Below are positions 53,106-62,578 of a stretch of DNA of 64,000 bases, one piece after another (within the stretch, counting starts at the first letter, position 1; the number at the start of each line of letters is the position of its first letter). Source of the stretch: Streptomyces lichenis. Lineage in GTDB: Bacteria; Actinomycetota; Actinomycetes; Streptomycetales; Streptomycetaceae. Position numbers and translations under genes: made by a program. The stretch lies in the NCBI RefSeq assembly GCF_023218175.1, contig NZ_JALPTH010000011.1:124001-188000 (forward strand), given 5' to 3'. Below the pieces are notes generated by a model, which had not been told where the DNA came from, did not search any database, and was given only the letters and a program-made list of their open reading frames with translations.

Positions 53106-53982
53106 GTCCTCGCGCCGCCTTTCCCTGTGGTGGTGCCCGCCTGGTTGTCGCGGGCGGTGCCGGCCCGCTCCCGCCCGCCACCGAGGCGCTCACCAGAGAC
53201 GTGGCTGCCACCTCGGTCACGGCACGCTCATCAAGCGAAACGGGGCGCTGTGCCGCACTCAGCCCCACGCTAGATGCCCAATCACCACGGCGCCTTTCGG
53301 CCAAGGCATACGCCGTAGGCATGGACCGGACTCCTCGTCGACTCAACGGCCGCGCCGCCCGGCCGGTCCGCCCTGGTCACGTCGGCGCCGGGCTCGGCCG
53401 TCGCCCGGCTGCCCCGTCATCGTGGCGGCGACCCGACCGCTCCCGCCCGAGCACCCGCCTCGGCCGCCCGCCCCGCGCCGCCTCCCTTCCGTCTCCGCGC
53501 CCGCCCCTGGTTCTTCCCGACACAGCCCACCCCATCCCGCCCGATACGCCCTCGCCACGTGCGACCCGGCCCGCGCCGTGCCACACCGTCCCCGAATCGC
53601 GCCCGCCCCACCTCAGGCCTGTCCGCCCCACCCGCCGGACCGCGCTGTCGCGTCCGGCTTGACCACCGGTCCGCCGCCAGTCCTCCTGCCCTGGCCCCCG
53701 CTTGTGCCCGTGCCGGTGCGCCAAGACCGCGCGTCGTTGGTCCGCAGCTCCGCCGCCGCACTGTTTCGAGGCCGTGGACCGCGTCGTCAGCCGGCCTCGG
53801 CGACCAGGAGCCGAAACTGTCGACACCGACCCCGGCACTCTGGCCGCCGCCATCACTCCACGACCCGCACCGCCCAACCGACCCGAGCCTCCGGTTGGAA
53901 TCGGCACCCCCTGACAACGTGCCGAGCCGGTCGCCGGATGCCTGCGTACCGCACCAAGCCGGGTCGCGAACCGGCCTGCCGG
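53106..53982. other. Long non-coding stretch
   Basis: 877 bp between the SDR start and the pyruvate oxidase-like stop. Open frames exist on both strands but are Pro/Arg-rich in every frame and show no recognisable product. It includes the SDR promoter region. Confidence 0.45.
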
Positions 53983-55746
53983 TCAGTCCCCGGCCGGCTC
54001 GCCGTGGCTGCGTACGACTTCCTTGACCTTGGCCACGGCGAAGCCCCAGCCCTGCTCCACGGTGGGCTTGGCCGGCACGGCGATCTCTTCGGGATTGGTG
54101 AGGACGTCGAGCAGGACCGGTCCCGGGCTGTGGAACGCCCGCTGCACGGCGTCCTGCAGTTCGTCGGGGTCCGTCACACGGATGCCGGTGATACCCATGG
54201 CTTGGGCCACAGCGGCGAAATCGGGGTTGTCGAGTTCGGTGCCGAACTCCGGGAGGCCGGCCTGTTCCTGCTCCAGTTTCACCATGCCGAGTCGGCGGTT
54301 GTCGAAGAGGACCAGTTTGACGGGAAGCTGGTAGGTCTTCAGGGTCATGAGGTCGCCCAGGAGCATGCTCAGACCGCCATCGCCGCAGAACGCGACCACC
54401 TGGCGGTCCCGGTCCAGACATTGGGCGCCCAGCGCCTGGGGCATCGCGTTGGCCATCGAGCCGAGGTTGTAGGAGCCGATCAGCTTCCGCTCGCCGCGCA
54501 TCTCGACGAACCGCGAGAGCCACACCGTCGCCATGCCGGTGTCGGAGGTGAAGACGGCGTCCTCGGCCGCGATCCGGTCGACGGCAGCAGCCAGTGCTTC
54601 GGGACGGATGTCGTGCGTACGGTTGTCCAGGGCGGAACGGAGCCGGCCCACGATCCCCTTGTCGTGGGCGGGGTCGGCGAGCCGGGCCTGACCGGTGCGC
54701 CACGCGTCGAAGCGCTCACGCGCCGTGTCGAGGTGGGAGCGGTCGCGGGTGCCGCCGCCTCCGTCGGGCGCCGCGCCGAGGTGGGACAGGAGATCGCGGA
54801 CGGTGGCGCCGGTGTCGCCCACCAGGCCGATGTCGACGGGTACGCGGCGTCCGATGTGGGTGGCCTCGGTGTCCACCTGCACGACGGAGCGGCCCTCGGG
54901 ATACCACTCGCGGTAGGGGAAGTCGGTGCCGAGCAGCAGCAGGGTGTCGGCGTCCTGGAGGGCTGATGCCGCCGCCGGGTTGCCGATCAGTCCGGTCTGG
55001 CCGACCTGGAAGGGATTGGCGCCGCCTTCGAAACCGGCCTTGGCCTTGAGGGTGAGCACCATGGGTGCGGCCAGCCGGTCGGCGAGGGCGAGCACGTCCG
55101 CCCGGGCGGCACGGGCGCCCTCCCCGACGAGCAGGGTGATCCGTTCGGAGGCGTCGAGGAGTTCGGCGGCGCGCCGGACGGCGGCCTCCTCGGGCCGGCT
55201 GACCCCGGTGTCGAGGGAGAGGCGGGTGGGGCGGTCGGCGGTGAGTTCCCTCTCGCCGATGTCCCCGGGCACGGTGAGGACGGCCACGCCCTTGCGCCCC
55301 AGCGCGGTGCGGACGGCCGTCTCCAGCAGCCGCGGGAGCTGGTCGGGGGAGGTGACGGTGGCCCGGAAGACGGCCACGTCGCTGAAGAGGGCGTCGTTGT
55401 CGACCTCCTGGAAGTAGTCGCCGCCCACCTCGGCGAGCGGCACCTGCCCTGCGATGGCCAGCACGGGGGCGTGGCTCTTGGCCGCGTCGTAGAGCCCGTT
55501 GAGCAGGTGGACGGAGCCGGGGCCGACGGTGCCCATGCAGACGCCGAGGGTGCCGGTGAGCTGTGACTGGGCGCTCGCGGCGAAGGCCGCCGCCTCCTCG
55601 TGCCGGCAGCCCACCCAGTCCAGGTCCTCGGTGGTGCGGATGGCGTCGGTCAGGGGGTTGAGCGCGTCCCCCACGACGCCGAAGACCTGGCGCACGCCGA
55701 GTTCGCTCAAGGCGTCCACGATGACGCGGGCAACGGTACGGGCCAC
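53983..55746 (-). CDS. Thiamine-dependent pyruvate dehydrogenase/oxidase-like enzyme
   Basis: 587 residues from a GTG with GGAGGAGAT upstream. The three-domain TPP enzyme order is seen: a Pyr domain with the catalytic Glu in CRHEEAAAFAASAQ (about 47-60), a central domain with LLLLGTDFPYREW, and a TPP-binding domain with GDGG at 455 through FDN at 483 (N483). It most resembles quinone-linked pyruvate oxidase PoxB, which converts pyruvate to acetate and CO2. The C-terminal membrane-binding helix of PoxB is not obvious. It follows the FMN-binding protein gene by 29 bases and is probably in the same operon. Confidence 0.9.
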   Translation of the reverse strand: MARTVARVIVDALSELGVRQVFGVVGDALNPLTDAIRTTEDLDWVGCRHEEAAAFAASAQSQLTGTLGVCMGTVGPGSVHLLNGLYDAAKSHAPVLAIAGQVPLAEVGGDYFQEVDNDALFSDVAVFRATVTSPDQLPRLLETAVRTALGRKGVAVLTVPGDIGERELTADRPTRLSLDTGVSRPEEAAVRRAAELLDASERITLLVGEGARAARADVLALADRLAAPMVLTLKAKAGFEGGANPFQVGQTGLIGNPAAASALQDADTLLLLGTDFPYREWYPEGRSVVQVDTEATHIGRRVPVDIGLVGDTGATVRDLLSHLGAAPDGGGGTRDRSHLDTARERFDAWRTGQARLADPAHDKGIVGRLRSALDNRTHDIRPEALAAAVDRIAAEDAVFTSDTGMATVWLSRFVEMRGERKLIGSYNLGSMANAMPQALGAQCLDRDRQVVAFCGDGGLSMLLGDLMTLKTYQLPVKLVLFDNRRLGMVKLEQEQAGLPEFGTELDNPDFAAVAQAMGITGIRVTDPDELQDAVQRAFHSPGPVLLDVLTNPEEIAVPAKPTVEQGWGFAVAKVKEVVRSHGEPAGD

Positions 55747-55775
55747 TGGTATCTCCTCCAGATCACACGGACAGG

Positions 55776-57359
55776 TCAGACGGTGAAGCGGTCGGGTTCG
55801 GCGGACTTCCAGTCGGCCGCCCAGGAGGCGGGCGGTTCGCCGAGCAACTGCCCGGGCCGGAGCCACTCGTAGAGTTCCTCGTAGGAGCGTTCGGTGACGG
55901 GGTCGACGCGCCTGCGGAGCATGTGCGGGCGCAGTTGCGCGGGGTCGGTCACGCCCATGGCGCCCATGATCTGCAGGGCGCTGGCCACGGTCGCCTCCTG
56001 GAAGCGCTGGACGCGCAGCGTCTTGTCGGCGACGTCGAGTGCGCGGGCCCGGCGGGGGTCCTGGGTGGTGACACCGGTGGGGCAGGTGTTCGTGTGGCAG
56101 CGCTGGGCCTGGATACAGCCGACGGCGAACATCATCGCCCGCGCGGCGTTGCCGTAGTCGGCGCCCTGCACCATGCGCTTGACCAGATCGGTTCCAGTGG
56201 CGATCTTGCCGCTCGCTCCGACCCTGACGCGGTCCCGCAGGCCCGTGCCGACGAGTGCGTTGTGCACGGTCAGCAGGCCCTCGGTGAGGGGGGCGCCGAC
56301 GTGGTCGGCGAATTCCAGCGGCGCCGCGCCCGTTCCGCCCTCGGCCCCGTCCACCACGATGAAGTCGGGGGTGGTGCCCTCCTCCAGCATGGCCTTGCAC
56401 ACGGCGAGGAACTGCCGGCGTGAGCCGACACAGAGCTTGAACCCGGCGGGCTTGCCTCCGGACAGCTCCCGCATCCGGGCGACGAAGCGGACGAGCTCGC
56501 GCGGGGTGGAGAAGACCTGGTGATACGGCGGGGAGATGACCGTCTGCCCTTCGGGCACACCGCGGACCCGGGCGATCTCCGCGTTGACCTTGGCACCCGG
56601 CAGCACACCGCCGATACCGGGCTTCGCCCCCTGCGAGAGCTTCAGGGACACGCATTTGACCTGGTCGTGGGAGGCCTTGTCGGCGAACTCGGCCGGATCG
56701 AACTCGCCTTCGCCGGTCCGGCAGCCGAAGTACCCGGTACCTATCTCCCAGACCAGGTCACCGCCCGGGCGCAGGTGGTGGTCGGAGAGCCCGCCCTCGC
56801 CGGTGTCCTGAGCGAAGCCGCCGGCCGCGGCGCCCCCGTTGAGCGCGAGGACCGCGTTGGCCGACAGGGAGCCGAAACTCATCGCCGAGACGTTCAGCAG
56901 CGCCATGTCGTAGGGGCGGTCGCAGCCGGGGCCCCCGATCCGCACGCGGGGAGGCGCCTGGGGTACCGGGCAGGGCGCCATGGAGGGCACGAGGAACTCG
57001 TAGCCGACCTCGTACACGTCCCGTTCGGTGCCGAAGGGTTCCCCCGCGTCGGTGCCCTTGGCGCGCTCGTAGACGATGTTGCGCACATCCCGGTCGAAGG
57101 GGCGGCCGTCGTAGTTCCGCTCGATGAAGTACTGCTGGAGCTCCGGACGTATCCGCTCCAGGAGGAAACGGGCGTGCCCGAGGACGGGATAGTTGCGCAG
57201 CACCGAGTGCCGGCGCTGCAGCAGGTCCCACGCGCCCAGCAGGCCCAAGAGCGCGAGCGGGCCGGCGGCGAGCCACCACAGGGGCGAGGCTTCCGTCCCG
57301 GCCACGGCCGCCGTGACGGCGGCACAGAGGAGCAGGACGACGATCATCACACGTATCAC
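55776..57359 (-). CDS. FMN-binding glutamate synthase-like protein
   Basis: 527 residues from a GTG at 57359; the open frame allows starts to 57437, but the first membrane helices follow directly (VIRVMIVVLLLCAAVTAAVA). After two N-terminal helices comes a GltS-type domain: LLNVSAMSFGSLSANAVLAL, GAKPGIGGVLPGAKV and FIVVDGAEGGTGAAPLEFAD bind FMN, and a Cys cluster (CIQAQRCHTNTC) can hold an Fe-S cluster. These stand-alone proteins lack the amidotransferase domain and their reaction is uncertain. Pairing with a pyruvate oxidase-like enzyme suggests a redox role at the membrane. Confidence 0.87.
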   Translation of the reverse strand: MIRVMIVVLLLCAAVTAAVAGTEASPLWWLAAGPLALLGLLGAWDLLQRRHSVLRNYPVLGHARFLLERIRPELQQYFIERNYDGRPFDRDVRNIVYERAKGTDAGEPFGTERDVYEVGYEFLVPSMAPCPVPQAPPRVRIGGPGCDRPYDMALLNVSAMSFGSLSANAVLALNGGAAAGGFAQDTGEGGLSDHHLRPGGDLVWEIGTGYFGCRTGEGEFDPAEFADKASHDQVKCVSLKLSQGAKPGIGGVLPGAKVNAEIARVRGVPEGQTVISPPYHQVFSTPRELVRFVARMRELSGGKPAGFKLCVGSRRQFLAVCKAMLEEGTTPDFIVVDGAEGGTGAAPLEFADHVGAPLTEGLLTVHNALVGTGLRDRVRVGASGKIATGTDLVKRMVQGADYGNAARAMMFAVGCIQAQRCHTNTCPTGVTTQDPRRARALDVADKTLRVQRFQEATVASALQIMGAMGVTDPAQLRPHMLRRRVDPVTERSYEELYEWLRPGQLLGEPPASWAADWKSAEPDRFTV

Positions 57360-57544
57360 GTGCTGCGCCTTGCCCGGTGGCGGGTCGCCATGTCGCTCAC
57401 CCGCACCAAGATCCTCTAAAGCCTTCGGGCAGGGCATCCGAGGTCGGGGCCGGGGCCGGCCTTGGCCCGGCCTGCCTCCGAAACGCCGCCTCCCGCGGAT
57501 CGAGGTGGGTTCGCGGCGCGGCCGGAGCGGGAAGGGAGGGTCGG

Positions 57545-58309
57545 ATGAGACGACAGACGGAAGGGTGGACCCGCGCCGGGCTCTTCACTCGCGGGTTCGG
57601 GCCCGAGGTGCGGGCGGGTGGGCCCAACATGGTGCTGGTGCACGGACTGGGCCTGTCGGGGCGGTACTTCGTGCCGCTGGCCCGGCGGCTGGCGGCGGGC
57701 GGGGCGAGCGTGCTGGTACCGGATCTGCCGGGCAACGTGCGCTCCCGGTCGGCCGCCCGGCGGGCGCCCGGGGTGGGGGAACTGGCTGGTGCGCTGCGCC
57801 GCTGGCACCGGGAACTGGCCCTCGGCCCCAGCCTGCTGGTGGCCAATTCCGTCGGGTGCCAGGTGGTCGCCGCCTTCGCGGCCCGCGACCCCGCACTGGT
57901 GGAGCGCGTCGTCCTCCTGGGCCCGGCGCTGGAGCCCGGGGTGACCGGTCTACGGCAGTGCGGGCGGCTGATGGCGGACGCACCCCGCGAGCCGCTCGGC
58001 CTGCTCGCCGTGGCGGCCACGGACTACCTGGTGACCGGTCCCCTGCGGTTCGCCGCCTCCTTCCGCCACGCGCTGCGGGACGCCGCCGAATCGTTCGAGA
58101 AGCAGCTGGCCCGTATCGAGGTACCCGCACTCGTCGTGCGGGGCAGTGGTGACACCGTCGCCTCCCGGGACTGGACCCGGCGGCTGGCCGGCATTGTCGG
58201 CGACGGACGAGTGGCCCAGGTCGGCGGTGCCGCGCACGCGGCCCACTACAGCAGCCCGGACGCCGTGGCCGACCTGATCGAGAAGTTCATGGTCGGAGGA
58301 CGCGGATAA
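57545..58309 (+). CDS. Alpha/beta hydrolase
   Basis: 254 residues. The oxyanion region is VLVHGLGLSGRYF (HGLGLS at 33-38), the nucleophile Ser102 sits in VANSVGC (N-S-V-G, a slight variant of G-x-S-x-G), the acid is likely Asp in GSGDTV and the catalytic His lies in GGAAHAAHYSSP. The fold is that of small-molecule esterases and C-C hydrolases. It is divergent from the FMN-binding protein gene and followed by a second, decayed alpha/beta hydrolase. Confidence 0.85.
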   Translation: MRRQTEGWTRAGLFTRGFGPEVRAGGPNMVLVHGLGLSGRYFVPLARRLAAGGASVLVPDLPGNVRSRSAARRAPGVGELAGALRRWHRELALGPSLLVANSVGCQVVAAFAARDPALVERVVLLGPALEPGVTGLRQCGRLMADAPREPLGLLAVAATDYLVTGPLRFAASFRHALRDAAESFEKQLARIEVPALVVRGSGDTVASRDWTRRLAGIVGDGRVAQVGGAAHAAHYSSPDAVADLIEKFMVGGRG

Positions 58310-58369
58310 CCTCCGACAGGCCACCGGAGCCGTCCGGCGCGACTCCGTCCCCGGGTACCGGCGGCGGCA

Positions 58370-58985
58370 CCAGGTGGCGGAGGCAGGCTCTGCCGGTCCG
58401 GGGCGGCCGGCGGGCAGGCGAGGCGGCCTGGTACCGAGGCTGACGCCCCACCACACCGTCGTCGTACCGGACCCGCGCGGCCTGGGTGACTCCGCCCGGC
58501 CGGCGGGCGGCTACGGCTCCGCGATGGTGAGCGACGACAGAGCCGAGCTGATGACCCGCCTCGGGTATGACCTGCGGCATCCGCGCGATGCTGTCGATCG
58601 AGCGGGCGATGCTCGTCGACGCCGCGCAGAACCGGCGAGCCGCGCGGCGTCGACTCGGCATCCCCGTCCTGGCGCTCGGCGGCTCGGCGTTCATCGGCGG
58701 GCGCAACGAGTCCCGGATGCGCTCCATGGCCCACGACGCCACCGGACATGTCTTCGACGCCGGCCACGGTCTGGCGGAGGAAGTACCGCAGGAGATGGCC
58801 GAGGCGGTCATCCCGTTCCTGGCCGGGCGTTCGCAGGCGGTCACGAGGCCGAACGGCCCTCCTGGCTCGAAGGACGTTCCTCGCGGTCACGCCGCCGGGT
58901 CCGGCGGTCCGCCACCACCCGCTGAACCGCTCTCCCGCGGCGTCCGTAGCCCAGGTGACCGAGTACCGCAAACCGCGAGACAGGA
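58370..58985 (+). pseudogene. Decayed alpha/beta hydrolase gene
   Basis: One frame gives VPRLTPHHTVVVPDPRGLGD and SARPAGGYG, the strand after the oxyanion loop in epoxide hydrolase/dehalogenase-type proteins. After a gap and frame change it continues GIPVLALGGSAFIGGRNESR and HDATGHVFDAGHGLAEEVPQ, with the C-terminal His region. The start and nucleophile region are deleted. Confidence 0.6.
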
Positions 58986-58991
58986 GAAGTG

Positions 58992-59987
58992 ATGTCCACT
59001 CCCACCGAAACCCCGCACCAGAGCGATGTTCCTCCCGCGGAACCCAACGTCAACCAGGGTGGTCACGGCGGCATCCGGCCGCTGGGGGAGGCCCGCCAGA
59101 TCCTGGCGAAGCCCGCCCCGTACGACTCGGTGGAGAACGAGTTCTACCGGAGGGTACGCCAGGGCGACTACCCGGGCATCGAGCAGGTCGTTCCGGCCTC
59201 GTACACGGCTGCTCAGGTACGCGACATACTGGGCGGCGAGTTGAGTCCCACGGAGAGCGCCGGACTCGACGACCGGACGTCCGTCTACATCGAGAACATC
59301 ACGTCCGGTCTGGATCCGGTCAAGACCCTGGACACCAAGATCGGCAGTTCGACCACCAGCTTCCGGGAGAACCTGGCGCAGCAGGGCAAGTCGTTCGTGG
59401 GGGCCGGGTGGAAGTACATGACGTTCGTCTTCACCGACAGGGCCACCGGCTCGTCGGACCGAGGCTGGCGTGTCGTCGCGGGCTCGGACGCGGCGGGGAA
59501 CCGCCTCACCGACGGCCGGCATTCGCGACAGATCCTGCGCGACTTCTCCGACAAGCCCGAGGTGTGGGAGCAGCTGATCAGCAAGATGGAGGCCATCAGG
59601 GACGCGGCGAAAGCGTCGCACCTGGGTTTCATCGCCTCCAGTGTCTTCTCGGTCCACGGCACCGAGGACGGGAAGACGAAAGTGGATGCCAAGCTGATCG
59701 ACTTCGCCCATGTGATCGACGCCCGCAAGCCCTTCGGGAGCCCGTCACCCGGCACCGGTGGCGCCGGGAGCGCCCCGGACCTGACTCGCGCCGGCGCCGA
59801 CTACCGGGAACGGTTCATCTCCGGGATGGACCAGCTGATCGGCGAGGCCAACACGATTCTCAAGGCCAAGGCCGCCCGGACAGCTCCGGCGGCCACGTCC
59901 ACCCAGACCCGTTCTCCCGCGTCGCCGTCCGCCGTCGTCGGGGCGGCCGTGGTCACCCCCGCACAGGACGCGCGGCCGACCCGGTAG
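58992..59987 (+). CDS. Inositol polyphosphate kinase-like protein
   Basis: 331 residues from the ATG at 58992 (AGGAG 5 bases before; a GTG directly before is possible). The middle shows VKTLDTKIGSSTTS with D114, K116 and G118, close to the P-x3-D-x-K-x-G motif of inositol polyphosphate kinases, and later SSVFSVHGTEDG and KLIDFAHVIDA (D237 in IDFAH), matching the SSL...IDFAH metal/ATP motif. Both motifs and their spacing (about 120 residues) fit family PF03770. Bacterial members are little known; the substrate could be an inositol phosphate or another polyol. N- and C-termini are disordered. It is the only gene of its kind here. Confidence 0.6.
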   Translation: MSTPTETPHQSDVPPAEPNVNQGGHGGIRPLGEARQILAKPAPYDSVENEFYRRVRQGDYPGIEQVVPASYTAAQVRDILGGELSPTESAGLDDRTSVYIENITSGLDPVKTLDTKIGSSTTSFRENLAQQGKSFVGAGWKYMTFVFTDRATGSSDRGWRVVAGSDAAGNRLTDGRHSRQILRDFSDKPEVWEQLISKMEAIRDAAKASHLGFIASSVFSVHGTEDGKTKVDAKLIDFAHVIDARKPFGSPSPGTGGAGSAPDLTRAGADYRERFISGMDQLIGEANTILKAKAARTAPAATSTQTRSPASPSAVVGAAVVTPAQDARPTR

Positions 59988-60053
59988 GCGGCCCGTCGCC
60001 CTCGCCGCACCTCGCCACGGCGGACACCCGGTCGCGGCAGCCGGCCGACGACG

Positions 60054-60494
60054 TCAGGAAGGGGTCTCCAGCGTCTTCATGATGACGAAGCTGTTGACCG
60101 TGGCGATGCCGGGCAGGGCGGCCAGTTGGTTGGCGTGGAAGTCCTCATAGGCCGCCAGGTCGGCCACCTCGACCTGGACCAGGTAGTCGATGCTGCCGGT
60201 GATGTGGTGGCAGGCGGTCACCCCCGGCAACGCCATGACCCCGTCCTCGAAGGCGGTCACGTGCGCACGCGTGTGACGCGTCAACCGGACGCCGGCGAGC
60301 ACCCGCAGACCGCGACCTACGGCGGTCGGGTCGATCACCGCCCGGTAGCCGAGGATCACTCCCGACTCCTCCAGGTTCCGCACGCGCCGCAGACAGGGCG
60401 AGGGCGACAGCCCGACCCGGGCGGCCAGTTCGTTGTTGCTGATCCGCCCATGACGTTCGAGCACGGTCAGGATCGACCGATCCATATCGTCCAT
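60054..60494 (-). CDS. Lrp/AsnC-family transcriptional regulator
   Basis: 146 residues from the ATG at 60494, the position where the family begins (DMDRSILTVLERHGRISNNE). The HTH is ELAARVGLSPSPCLRRVRNL, and the C-terminal RAM domain has ITGSIDYLVQVEVADLAAYE. Lrp regulators sense amino acids. It is divergent from a PLP enzyme of Met/Cys metabolism, 154 bases away, and most likely controls it in response to a sulfur or branched amino acid (inference). No ribosome-binding site is obvious. Confidence 0.92.
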   Translation of the reverse strand: MDDMDRSILTVLERHGRISNNELAARVGLSPSPCLRRVRNLEESGVILGYRAVIDPTAVGRGLRVLAGVRLTRHTRAHVTAFEDGVMALPGVTACHHITGSIDYLVQVEVADLAAYEDFHANQLAALPGIATVNSFVIMKTLETPS

Positions 60495-60648
60495 GACCGG
60501 CAGAATATTGCGCGGTATGCCTCTGCCGGGAGGGAAAGAGCCATGAGAGCGCGCAATTCCTTGCCGGAGTTGCGGCTCGTGCCCCCGCTCGCCGTGGTGG
60601 ACCACCAGGCTGGAAGGTGACATCGGAGCGAGGAGAGGAAGGACAGCC

Positions 60649-61833
60649 ATGCCGGGCAGGACCACCGTCACCGTGCACGCCGATCGAGAGGTCCACCCCC
60701 ACCGCGCGGTGGCACCGCCCATCTACCAGACGGCGACGTTCTCGGCGGTGGACGCGGAGGAGTTCGCGCGGAGCGCCTTGGAGGCGCGGGGCACGGACTT
60801 CTACACCCGCTACGGCAACCCGAACCACGCGCAGGCCGCGGCCGTCGTCGCCGAACTGGAGGGCACCGAGGCCGCCATGGTCACCGCGTCCGGCATGGCC
60901 GCGCTCACCACCGCGGTGCTCGCCCTGGTCCGGGCCGGAGACCATGTCATCGGGCAGAAGTCCACCTACGGCGGCACCGCCTCCGTCCTGCTGAACCTGC
61001 TGCCGCGCCTGGGGGTGTCGACCACCCTGGTCGACCAGACCGACCCCGGGGCGTTCGAAAAGGCCCTGAGGCCTAAGACGCGATTGATCCTGCTGGAGAC
61101 CCCGAGCAACCCGCTGCTCCGGATCACCGACCTGCGTGCGGTGGCACGCCTGGCCCGTGCGCACCGCGTGACCACCCTGGCGGACAACACCTTCGCCACC
61201 CCGCTCAACCAGCGCCCCGCCGAGTCCGGCGTCGACGTGGTCTGGCACAGCGCCACCAAGTACCTCAACGGCCACGGCGACGTCTCCGCCGGTGTCCTGG
61301 CCGGCCCGGCGGATCTGCTGGACCGGATCTGGGAGACCGGGGTGCTCACCGGTGCCGCCCTCGGGCCCATCGACGCGTGGCTGCTGCTGCGCGGTCTGCG
61401 CACCCTGCCGCTTCGGGTGGCCCGGCACAACGCCAACGGCCAGGCGCTCGCCGAGGCACTGGCGGACCATCCCGCCGTCAGCCGGGTGCACTACCCGGGC
61501 CTGGCCGGCCACCCGCAGCACCGGCTCGCCGCCGAGCAGATGAGCGGCTTCGGCGGGGTGCTCGGCATCGAGTTCACCGGCGGGTACGACAAGGCCGACG
61601 CCTTCCTGGGCCGGCTGGCGTACTTCCGCCGCTCGGCCAGCCTCGGCGGGGTGGAGTCCCTGGCCGTCCACCCGGCGTCCATGTGGCGCGGGATGCTCAG
61701 CGAGGAGCAGATCACCGACGCCGTCCCGCCCGGCCTGGTCCGGCTGGCCGCGGGCACCGAGGACACCGCCGACCTGGTCGCCGACGCCCGTGCCGCGGCC
61801 GACGCCGTACTGGCCGGCACCGCGACGGCCTGA
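60649..61833 (+). CDS. Cys/Met-metabolism PLP enzyme (methionine gamma-lyase-like)
   Basis: 394 residues. PLP lysine K204 is in WHSATKYLNGHGDV, with TRYGNPNH at about 53-60 (phosphate partner subunit loop), ASGMAAL (80-86) and LADNTFATPLNQRP with the PLP-binding Asp. The family covers cystathionine gamma-synthase, cystathionine gamma-lyase and methionine gamma-lyase; with a divergent Lrp regulator, a degradative lyase is favoured, but the sequence alone does not decide. GAGGAAGG precedes the ATG. Confidence 0.9.
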   Translation: MPGRTTVTVHADREVHPHRAVAPPIYQTATFSAVDAEEFARSALEARGTDFYTRYGNPNHAQAAAVVAELEGTEAAMVTASGMAALTTAVLALVRAGDHVIGQKSTYGGTASVLLNLLPRLGVSTTLVDQTDPGAFEKALRPKTRLILLETPSNPLLRITDLRAVARLARAHRVTTLADNTFATPLNQRPAESGVDVVWHSATKYLNGHGDVSAGVLAGPADLLDRIWETGVLTGAALGPIDAWLLLRGLRTLPLRVARHNANGQALAEALADHPAVSRVHYPGLAGHPQHRLAAEQMSGFGGVLGIEFTGGYDKADAFLGRLAYFRRSASLGGVESLAVHPASMWRGMLSEEQITDAVPPGLVRLAAGTEDTADLVADARAAADAVLAGTATA

Positions 61834-61923
61834 TCGGCTGCCCGGGGAGACGGGGGGGCGGTGCCACCGCCCCCGGGCGTCGAGCCGGTCCGGCCGGCTC
61901 AGGCCCGGGCGGCCCCGGCGGTG

Positions 61924-62562
61924 TCAGCGGCCGTCCTCCGCCGATCGCGCACCCGTGTGCGTCCGTCCGCTCGGGCCCTCCGCCAGCCCCGGCATGAGCA
62001 GCGCCACCACCCGCTCCGCCAGCGTGTCGGGGATGGTCGTGCCCAGGTGGGTGATGTGGAGGTGGACCAACCCCCCGAGGGTGAGGACGACCAGACCGGA
62101 GTCGACGTCCTCCGCCACCTCGGCGCGCCGCTTGCCCCGTTCGAGGATCTCGGTGGCCGCCATGAGCCGCTGCCGCCAGAACTGGCCGCGCGCCTGGGCG
62201 ATGTCGGGATCGTCGTCCGTCACCACGGTGAAGCGGATCAGCGCGGTGCCCACCGGGGTCTGGGCGAACCGGGCCAGGTCGGCGGTGAAGAGCTCCAGGT
62301 CCTTGCGTACGGAGCCGGTGTCCGGGATGGGCACCTCGCCGGCGGTGCGCTCGGTCAACGCGTCCACGATCAGCCGGGGCACCGTGCGCCAGCGGCGGTA
62401 CAGGGAGCTCTCGTGCACCCCCGCCTCGGCCGCGATGTCGGCGAAGCCGACGTGGTCGATGCCCGCCTCGGTGATCCGGCGAATCGCCGCGTCCAGCACG
62501 AGGGCGCGGAGCTTGGCGCCGCGTACCGCGACGCGGCGCTGTTCGGGTTTCTGGCCTGCCAT
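61924..62562 (-). CDS. TetR-family transcriptional regulator
   Basis: 212 residues. The HTH reads LDAAIRRITEAGIDHVGFAD with IAAEAGVHESSLYRRWRT, typical of the TetR group with the LYRRW helix. The C-terminal domain (TetR_C_11-like) contains TPVGTALIRFTVVTDDDPDI. It is divergent from the carboxylesterase gene; two CGCAA-N6-TTGCG sites in the gap are its likely operators. The esterase substrate or product may be the inducer (inference). Confidence 0.9.
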   Translation of the reverse strand: MAGQKPEQRRVAVRGAKLRALVLDAAIRRITEAGIDHVGFADIAAEAGVHESSLYRRWRTVPRLIVDALTERTAGEVPIPDTGSVRKDLELFTADLARFAQTPVGTALIRFTVVTDDDPDIAQARGQFWRQRLMAATEILERGKRRAEVAEDVDSGLVVLTLGGLVHLHITHLGTTIPDTLAERVVALLMPGLAEGPSGRTHTGARSAEDGR

Positions 62563-62578
62563 ACCTCCATCATCTCAT

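Noticed and set aside
53106..53982. Several open frames of 70-190 codons on both strands.
   Set aside because: All are Pro/Arg/Ser-rich with no motif or ribosome site; treated as non-coding.
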